From the NCBI GenBank assembly GCA_037974335.1, contig CM075760.1, forward strand, positions 27,057,402-27,121,401: DNA of 64,000 nt, read 5' to 3'. The notes below the pieces were generated by a model, which was not told the origin of the DNA, made no database searches, and saw only the letters and a list, made by a program, of their open reading frames with translations. The stretch comes from Prionace glauca (taxonomy: Eukaryota > Chordata > Chondrichthyes > Carcharhiniformes > Carcharhinidae). The position numbers and the translations under genes are program-made. This document shows, one piece after another, positions 56,368-64,000 of the stretch. The first letter of the stretch is position 1. Each line of letters starts with the position of its first letter.

Positions 56368-56667
56368 ATGGTATTTCAATGTTCTTGACTGAGCTGTTGT
56401 GTTGAACCTCACAGTCAATTCTGGGACATTCTCCCGCTGAGTCGCTGATGGTTAACTGGCTGCTCAGGGTGTAGGTTCCCTTCGTGTTTCTCACTGATGG
56501 GTAAGTCTTAAATCCACTGGGGACCGTTTGCCCATTTTTCTTCCAGGTCACTTTGGAGACATCTGGAAGGTAATCCATCGCCAAACATCCGAAGGTGATG
56601 GAGCCGCCGGAGTTCTGTTGCTGACAGGGGGAGACCAGGCCATACAGAGTGGGCGCAGACGGTGTCG
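56368..56667 (-). CDS. IGHM: IgM CH1 exon, cluster 2
   Basis: 300 bp, same phases as cluster 1. ATPSAPTLYGLVSPCQQQ start, Cys pair in ITFGCLAMDY and PRIDCEV. The C-terminal end reads EVQHNSSVKNIEIPC against EVRHMSTVKSVKMRC in cluster 1. HNSS creates an N-glycosylation sequon absent in cluster 1. Fourteen differences in 100 residues. Open and correctly spliced. Confidence 0.95.
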
Positions 56668-56744
56668 CTGGGAAAGAATAGCCAATTGAACAAGTTAGAC
56701 TCTTACTTGCATTTATTAAGTCATCAAACATTGTTACAAATAGG

Positions 56745-56900
56745 TTTCTATATTAGATATAGCTCTTGGTGTTAAAGGGATGAAGGGATATGGGTAGTAG
56801 GTGTGATCAGGATAGTGGTGAGCTCTGACCAAAGTGAAAGGCGGAGTAGGCTCCAAGGGCCGAATGGCCAACTCCAGCTTCTCTTTTCTATGTTTCTATC
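56745..56900 (+). mobile_element. CR1-like LINE 3' end fragment, cluster 2
   Basis: Counterpart of 14885-15055, with 'ggctccaagggccgaatggc' on the plus strand. Confidence 0.65.
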
Positions 56901-57234
56901 TCCAACATTGATTAGAATTATGAACGTATCCCTAATATTTCCCGATTAAATCTTTCATCCGCCTTTGAGATGATGTTACTTCTATCAATTGGGAATTGTC
57001 ATCTCTGTAGAAACTCATATCCCTGTCTCCACTTCTATCAAATTAGGAAGAAAAAAAACACATTCTGTTAGTCTCACAATGACATGTCATTCATTGGATT
57101 AACAGAGAACAGCAAAAAATTTCTCAATTATTGCAGCAACTGTTTATTTCTCAACAACAGCAGTGTGTGATGAACCGCTGTTTATTTCTCAAACAACAAC
57201 ACTTTTTCATGAAGAAGTTCTCCCTTCATTCAGA

Positions 57235-57370
57235 CTATCCACTCACCTGATGAGGGAGCTCCAACAGTTTGTGATTCCAAATAACCCTGTTGGACTTTAA
57301 CCTGGTGTTGTGAGAATCCTTACTGTGCCCACACCAACCTCACTCCGGCATCTCCACACTAGTTTTGGAA
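57235..57370 (-). mobile_element. Penelope-like terminal fragment, cluster 2
   Basis: Counterpart of 14430-14575: 'cactcacctgatgaggga' and 'ttaacctggtgttgtgag'. Confidence 0.65.
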
Positions 57371-57639
57371 ATTGCCTGGGTTCAAACTGATTGATGCCCC
57401 TTCCTCTCTCCAACTCACTGCCTCTCAATCCACAAAACAGAGATTAGTAACTTTGCTTCAAAAATACCTCCGGAATGAATACTTACTGAATGATCAGGAA
57501 ACTCTAAATGTGATTATAAATTCAAATAAATCCAACACTGACTCATTGAAGGATCATACATTAATACCTAGAGTTTCCCATTTGGGCCCTGAAGTCTCCT
57601 CCATCATTCACTGAGATTACAGATGAGCTGATTGTGGTG

Positions 57640-58430
57640 CTAGCTCTATTCTGAACCTCCTCACTCTGCCCATCCATCACCCACTCTCTGCCCATTTCCC
57701 CCAGCTCTTTGCCCTTTCCCCTGGGTCTCTGCCTTTCACGGTGGCTCTTTTCCCCTTTTATCCGGCTCTCTGTATTTCCACCTGGTTCTCTACACTTTCC
57801 TCCAGCTCTGTGCCCTCTCCCCCGGCTCTCTGTTCTTTCCTTCACCCCCCACGCCGTCCCTCAGCTCTCTGCCCTCTTTTCCTTCTCCCTCCCCTCTTTC
57901 TCCTTCCCCCCAGCTCTCTGAGCTTTCCCCCTGACTCTCCTGCCCTTTCCCCTGGGCTCTCTGCCCTTTCCCTCGGCTCTCTGCCCTTTCTCCTGCCTCC
58001 CTGCCCTTTTTCGTGCCTCTCCGCCCTTTCTCCTTGTTCTCTCCCCTTTCCCTGGTCTTTCTGCCCTTTCCCCCATCTCTCTGCCCTTTCTTTCGGCTCT
58101 CCCCCCTTTCACTGGTCTCTCTGCTCTTTCCCCTGCTCCCTGTCCTTTCCACTCTCTGTCTGCCCTTTCCCCTGGCTTTCCGCCCTGTTCCCCGCCTCTC
58201 TGCCCTTTCCCCAGCTCTCTGCTGTTTCCCCTGGCTCTCTGCCCTCCCCCCACCCCGGCTATCTGCCATTTCCCTCGTCTCCTGTTCTCCCCTGACTCTT
58301 TGTCATTGCCCCTGGCCCTGAGCCCCCAGCAATTCCCTCCAGCTCTCTGCACTCCCAGTGCAGCTCCCACCTTTGAACACCAAACTGCCGCTTGAGATCT
58401 TTCTTCTCTCTCGTTGCAGACCCTCACCAC
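57640..58430 (-). repeat. G/GA-rich minisatellite with AGCT motifs, cluster 2
   Basis: Counterpart of 13340-14130, shown here as its C/T-rich complement. Nine AGCT sites by eye. The G-rich strand is again the heavy-chain sense strand. Confidence 0.85.
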
Positions 58431-58434
58431 ACAG

Positions 58435-60690
58435 ATTCAGTGAGTGTGAGTGAGAGAATGTGAGTGTGTGAGGGTGAGTGATTAAATGAGTGAGAGTGGA
58501 TGAGTGATGGTGTATGTGTGACGGAACGTGAGTGGGTGAAGTTCTTTGAGTGATGATGAGTGATTGATGGTGAATAAGTGTGGGTGAGGGTGAGAGAGCG
58601 TGAGTAAATGAGGGTGTGTGAGAGAGGGTAGGTGAGTGGAGGAGGCTGAATGTGAGTGAAGGTGGTTGGATGAGTGTAGGTAAGCAAGATTGAAAGTATG
58701 AGGGAGAGTGAGTGAAGATGTGTGAAGGTTAGTGGAGGTGGGTGAGTGAAAGTGAGTGAGATTGAGTGAATGAGGGTGAGGGAGTGAATGTAACTGAGTA
58801 AGTGAGGGGTGAGAGTGAGTGAATCAGGGTCTGTTACTGAGGGTGGTGTGTGAGGGAGAATGTGGATGGGTGGGAGAGTGAGGGTGAGTGAGTGAAGGTG
58901 TTTGATGAGGACGAGTGATTGAGGATTTGTGAGTTAGGGTGCGTGATGTTGAGTGATGATGAGGATGTGAGGGTGTGTGAGTGAATGTAAGTGCGTGAGT
59001 CTGAGTGAGTTTGAATGGGTGAGATGGCGCAAGTGAGAGAGACAGAGAGAGGGTCATTGAGCTTGAGTTTGTGGGGGTGAGTCAGGTTGATTGAGAGTGG
59101 GTAGGTGACTGAGGGAGTGCGAGTGAGAGGGAGTGAGACTGGATGAGTGAGGGGGGATAAGTGTGAGAGAATGGGGTGAGTGAGTGAGGGTGAGTGAGAC
59201 TGAGTGAGACTGGGTGAGTGAGGGTGGATTAGTGGGATGAGTGAGTGAGACTGGGTGAGTGAAGGTGGATTAGTAGGATGAGTGAATGACGGTGAGTATG
59301 AATGTTGGTGACTGACTGAGGGTCTAACTCAGTGAGTGAGGTTTAGTGAGTGAGGTTGAGTGAGTGATGGTGTATGAGTGTGGGTGGCTGAGTGACAGTG
59401 AGTTAATGAGGGCGCGTGAGGGTGAGTGCGTGAGGGTGAGTGCGTGTGAGTGAGTGAGTGAATGTGGGTGCGTGACTGAGGGTGTGAGAGTGAGTGAATC
59501 AGTCAGGGTGTGAGAGTGAGTGAGGCAGGGTGTGTGATTGAGGTTGAACGAGTGAGGTTGAATGAGTGTTTGTGGGTGAGTGAGGATGGATGAGAGTGAG
59601 TGAGTGAATATGAGTGAGTGATTGTGAGTGAGTGAGTGTGTGAGGGTGTGAGGATGAGTGAGTCAGGGCGTGTGTTTGAGTGAACGAGTGAGGTTGAATG
59701 AGGGTGGCTTGTGTGAGTGTGAATGGCGATGGATGAGAGTGAGTAAGTGAATATGAGCGAGTGATTATGAGTGAGTGAGTGTGTGAGGGTGAGTGACTCA
59801 GGGTGAATCAGGATCAGTGAGTTTCTGAGTTTGAGTGCATGAGTTTGAGTGCTTGAGGTTGAGTGCATGAGGTTGAGTGCATGAGGTTGAGTGCATGAGG
59901 ATGAGTGCGTGAGGGCGAGTGCATGAGAGCGAGTGTGTGTGAGGGCGAGTGTGTGAGGGGGAGTGCTTGAGGGCGAGTGCGTGAGGGTGGATGAGTGAGC
60001 AAGGGTGAGTGAATGAGGGCGAGTGAGTAAGCGTAAATGAGAATGAGTGACTGTCGGTGTGTGATTGTGGTTGAGTGAGTGAGGGTGAGTGAATGAGGGT
60101 GAGTGAGTGAGAGTGCGTCAGTGAGGGAAGGTTGGTAAGTGAGGGTGAGTGAGTGAAGTTATTTGAGTGAGGATGAGAGATTGAGGGTGAGTGAGTGAAG
60201 TTATTTGAGTGAGGATGAGAGATGGAGGGTGAGTGAGTGAGTGAGGGTGAGGGTGAGAGAGTCAGTGAGCCACCTCCTCCTCTCCCTCTCCATCGATCTT
60301 TTCCCGATTCTCTACATATGTGGGTGAGTGAGTGAGAGAGTGTGTGTCAGTGAGGGAAGGTGATTAAGTGAGGGTGAGTGAGTGAAGATCTTTGAGTGAG
60401 GATGAGCGATTGAGGGTGAGTGAATGAGGGTGAGTGAGTGAGAGTGTGTCAGTCAGGGAAGGTGGGTAAGTGAGGGTGAGTGAGTGAAGTTATTTGAGTG
60501 AGGAGGAGAGATTGAGGGTGAGTGAGTGAAGTTATTTGAGTGAGGATGAGAGATTGAGGGTAAGTGAGGGTGAGTGAGTGAGAGTGTGTCAGTGAGGGAA
60601 GGTGGGTAAGTGAGGGTGAGTGAGTGAAGTTATTTGAGTGAGGATGAGAGATTGAAGGTGAGTGAGTCAGTGAGGGTGAGGGTGAGAGAG
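58435..60690 (-). repeat. (TCAC)n-type minisatellite, cluster 2
   Basis: Complement text GTGAGTGAGGGTGAGTGA. Longer than the cluster 1 array. It contains an extra internal copy of the array-edge segment: 'gccacctcctcctctccctc' occurs at about 60269 and again at about 60699. Confidence 0.93.
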
Positions 60691-60739
60691 TCAGTGAGCC
60701 ACCTCCTCCTCTCCCTCTCCATTGATCTTTCCCCGATTC

Positions 60740-61020
60740 TCTCCATTGATCAGCTTTCAGTAACAGGGCTGTGTAAAGTCAGGAATCAGTGTAGATCACC
60801 GGGCAGCTGCTTTAATGTCGGGGCCTTTCTTTCAGAAACACGGATCAGTGAACAAATAGACAGACTGAGGGAGCTGGAAGGGAAGCTTCCAGCAAAACTA
60901 GGGTCACACAGGAATCAAACACCAAGTTTACACCAGTATTGGGGAGCCAGGCGGACTTAGTCTCAGCCAGATCCCTCCTTATTGATTGTGTCTTTGTGTC
61001 CGGTGTAACACATGGAAATC
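60740..61020 (-). other. non-repetitive stretch, counterpart of 10971-11275
   Basis: Nothing recognisable apart from conservation between arms. Confidence 0.45.
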
Positions 61021-61140
61021 CCTACTTCTGACCTCATGTTGGATGGAATGTGTCATTGATGAAGCAATAGAAGATTGTTGGTCCCAGAACAGTCCCCTGC
61101 CGAACTCCTGCAGTGATTTCTCAACTTAGATGTTTGACCT
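61020..61140 (-). mobile_element. LINE RT relic, cluster 2
   Basis: Counterpart of 10800-10970 (the GVRQGTVLGP region). Confidence 0.6.
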
Positions 61141-61274
61141 CCAACAACCATCACCATCTTGTTTTGTGCTAAATATGACTCCAAACAGAGAAGAATTTCC
61201 CGCTGAAACTTATTCACATGAGTTTTACTCGGGCTCCTCGATCCCACCCTCATTCAAATGTTACCGGGGGAGAG

Positions 61275-61610
61275 GGAGGGAGAGGCCGAGGTGGCACAGT
61301 GATTAACGCTGCTGCCTCACAGTTCAATTCCCGATATGAGTCATTGTGTATGGAGTTAGTAAGTTCACCCCGTGTCTGCTTGGGTTTCCTTTGGGTGCTC
61401 CTGTTTCCTCCCACAGTCCAAAGACGTTTGGGTTCAGGGGACTGGCCGTGCGGAATTGCCCCTTAGGTTCAGGAGGTCTAGTTAGAGTAAACACATGTGG
61501 TTATGGGGATAGGGCTTTGGTGGAATTCCTGTTGATGCAGACTTGATGGGCTGAATGGCCTCCTTCTGTACTGTAGGATCTCGTGATTCTATTCTACGAT
61601 GTAAATGACA
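61275..61610 (+). mobile_element. HE1-like SINE, cluster 2
   Basis: Sense copy: head 'gaggtggcacagtgattaac', body 'tttcctcccacagtccaaag', 3' part 'gatgggctgaatggcctcc', tail ATTCTATTCTA. Better preserved than its partner at 10385-10692, which lacks about 25-30 bp in the middle. Confidence 0.82.
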
Positions 61611-61614
61611 GTCT

Positions 61615-62480
61615 CTCTGACGTATGTGAGGTGGAAAGTGTGTGAGGTGTGTTTGGGTGTGTGTTTGATAGAGAGAGAGGGTGAATGTGTGTGTGAAGGT
61701 GCCTGTGTGTGACAGACTGTGTTTGCACATGTGTGAGACAGTGGGCTGCGTTTGCAAGAGGGGGCAGTGTGCCTACCAGAAAGCAAATATACTGTTCATG
61801 AGTGTGTGGAAGTGTGCATGGGATTGTGTGTGAGTGAGAAAAATGTGTGCAATGTACATGGGTGATAGAGGCAAAGTGTGTGTGTGTGTGTGACAGAGAA
61901 CGTTTGCGTGACACTGTGCTTGTGGGAGAGACTGTGTCTGTGTGTAAGTTGGAGTGTGTGCATAGGTCTATGTTTGTGAGAGAGTGTGAGCGAGCTAGTG
62001 TGAGAGAGAGCAAGAATGTACAGGTGTAAGATAATCTGTGCAACAGAGATAGAAATATGTGTGTGTGTGTGAGAGAGAGAGAGAGATGCGTGTGCAAGAG
62101 GAATTGTGAGAGAGTGTGTGTGAATAAATGTGAGACAACTTGAGCGTGTGTGACAGACTTTGGGAGAGTGAGTGCGTGTGTGAGGGCGTGAGACTACGCT
62201 TATGTGTGTGTATGTGTCTGCGTGTAAGAGAGAATGTGTGTGGAGTTGTGTGCGTGTGAGTGTTTTTGTGTATGAGATGTGAGAGACTGATTGAGAGAGC
62301 GAGAGTATGTCTGGATTTGTATTTGAGACAGAGTATGTAGACCGTGAGAGAAAGAGAATGTGTGTGAGATATCGTATGAGAGAGAAAGTAAGTGTGCGTG
62401 TGTATGTGTGAGAGAATATGAGCGTCTCTCTGTGTGTATTTATGTGTGTGAGAGTGTGTGATGTGTGTAAGTCTCTATCT
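61615..62480 (-). repeat. GT/GA-rich low-complexity array, cluster 2
   Basis: Complement of the CA/CT array 9480-10385. Confidence 0.9.
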
Positions 62481-62719
62481 GGCTGATTCAGTCTGGAAAA
62501 GCACCCTCACTCCACACATACTCACCCACTCGCACAGTAAGTGGGAGTGACAAGCGAGCACAACACGGACTGTGGGGCAAGTGTTGGAAAAACATTTAAA
62601 TCTTTCACAAGTCAGTCTCAATTAAATAATTTCCTCTTTCCTCAATGAGAGAAACTTGTAAATCCTCACGCAATCTGACACAATCCAGGGCAAAGCCACC
62701 CACAAGATTACCCGGCCCC

Positions 62720-63020
62720 TCATTCACCCTATTTACTCTCTCCATCACTAACAAGCAGTGTCAGCACTGTGTGCATTATATACAACATGCACTGCAGCAA
62801 TTCACCAAGGCTCCATAGATTACACTGTCCAAACCCGCTGCCTTTACATCCTAACAGGACAAGGGCAGCAGCCATATCTGAAACACAATAACCTGTAAGC
62901 TCCCCTCCAAAACACACACCATCCTGACCTGAAACAATTTCTCAATTCATTCATAATCGCTGGGTCAAAATCCTGGAACTTCCTGCCTAACAGCAGGGCG
63001 GATGCCTGCAGCATATGGAC
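62720..63020 (+). mobile_element. LINE relic (C-terminal part), cluster 2
   Basis: Counterpart of 8925-9235. The plus strand has 'gggtcaaaatcctggaactt'. Confidence 0.55.
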
Positions 63021-64000
63021 TGCAGTTGTTCAAGGATGCTTCATATCAATACTTTGTGAAGGAACAATTAGATTAAAAATTCTGGCCGCGCAAATGTCTC
63101 TAAAATGCCTTTAGAAGATTAAAAATAATATGCAAGTGAATTTGACCCTTCAACTGTCAAACTAAACAGTTCAGGGGCTGCTGTAGTACGGAGCACAATA
63201 TAGTAAATCTCACTTTGTATTTGTTCATCGAACATTCCCAAGGCCGGTACATCACTGCTTAAAAATCACCCAATTCTCCCTCTAAAGTCTGATGTTTCTG
63301 CTTCTCTGATGGACACAATATGCTTCAGGGACTTAATTTCTGAGACACCGAGTCAAACAGTCACATTTCCCACAGATACAAGTGCATTGAAGAAATAAAT
63401 AAAATTTCACTTCCTGCAGTACAGGAGAAGGAATCAAAAGATTTATAACCAGTCAGGGAGATTCCTGGTCCCAACACAGTGACCACACGCCCAGAAACAG
63501 AACAGACACAAACAGTTCAACAGTCGAGTTCCCAGCAGAAAGATCTGTTCAATCGGTCAATTTCAAACTGTTGGGTTCTCTTTGATCAATAGTCAAGTTA
63601 CAACAGAAAATCAATAACCTATTTCAAATTAAACGGGTATTCAGAACTCCTCTCGACTTTTAATTATTTCTCTCTGCCTGTATCACTTCGCGAAAATTGT
63701 GTAAAAATGTAATTTCGCTGAAAATGAGCAAAAATAACAGATTCAGGACAGTTCAATATCCCTATCAGAGATACAGTGACACAGTAACAGTTCAATGTCC
63801 CTAACAGAGATACAGTGACACACTAAGAATTAAACAAACCGGGAAATATTTACATTGAAAATCGTTACCTGATTGGATCTAATTTCTTAATTAAATGTAA
63901 TCAACAAAATTATCAAGGCAAAACAACTTATCGAGCCGAGCACAGCTGAGTAAAGAAATGTTTTGTTTTTGAATTCATTTTGATACAATTAAATATTCTC
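63021..64000 (-). other. AT-rich part of the J-C intron, cluster 2, running off the window
   Basis: Matches 7991-8925. Includes one 39-bp tandem duplication (about 63748-63826) not present in the left arm. V, D and J of cluster 2 should lie to the right of the window. Confidence 0.8.

Larger units (their letters stand above)
47836..64000 (-). repeat. right arm of the inverted duplication (IgM cluster 2)
   Basis: Reverse-complement copy of about 7991-23288. It contains cluster 2 from the membrane 3' end through CH1 and the distal J-C intron. V, D and J of cluster 2 are expected beyond the window edge. Arm-specific events are listed in the findings. Confidence 0.95.

Overview
The window is vertebrate genomic DNA from a cartilaginous fish, most likely a shark. 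The evidence is the immunoglobulin organisation: a self-contained V-D1-D2-J-C(mu) cluster with about 400 bp between V, D1, D2 and J, four mu-type constant exons, a mu secretory tail and a membrane exon. The interspersed repeats fit this too: CR1/L2-like LINEs ending in (GTTCTAT)n or (ATTCTATG)n tails, tRNA-type elasmobranch SINEs, and Penelope-like elements. I cannot name the species.

Layout. Positions 1-2700 are flank with no gene. Positions 2720-4651 hold an unrearranged IgH minilocus on the + strand: promoter, leader, VH with a 23-bp RSS, D1 (12/22), D2 (12/12) and JH with a 23-bp RSS. A 10.5-kb J-C intron follows (4652-15121). Its first half is AT-rich with degenerate ~600-bp repeats. Its second half is a repeat block: CA/CT-rich, then (TCAC)n-like, then a G/GA-rich array containing AGCT. 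CH1 (15122), CH2 (15833), CH3 (17064), CH4 with secretory tail (18178), and TM1/TM2 (22047, 22307) complete IgM cluster 1.

From the distal half of the J-C intron (7991) to just past the membrane poly(A) site (~23288), this region is repeated in inverted orientation at ~47836-64000. The second copy is IgM cluster 2 on the - strand, with TM2, TM1, CH4, CH3, CH2, CH1 and J-C intron read from low to high coordinate. Its V, D and J would lie beyond the right edge. The two clusters therefore sit tail to tail. CH4 and TM are almost identical between copies, while CH1 and CH2 differ at about 14 residues each.

The ~24.5-kb spacer (23290-47835) is mostly decayed retroelements. These include a young LINE with one continuous frame broken by two stops (24198-26845), several older LINE pieces, Penelope-like fragments with a GIY-YIG remnant, SINEs, and a Ty3/gypsy integrase fossil. 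It also carries one apparently complete two-exon class A GPCR gene of the GPR139-like type (35702-38809), an orphan first exon of a second copy (28468-28684), and a CpG-rich promoter-like island (about 45560-46210) with CRE, NRF1 and YY1 motifs and no recognisable gene.

How the parts work: the cluster rearranges V-D1-D2-J locally under the 12/23 rule, splices J to CH1, and makes secreted mu (stop after the CH4 tail, poly(A) at ~18600) or membrane mu (donor inside CH4 joined to TM1/TM2, poly(A) at ~22770).
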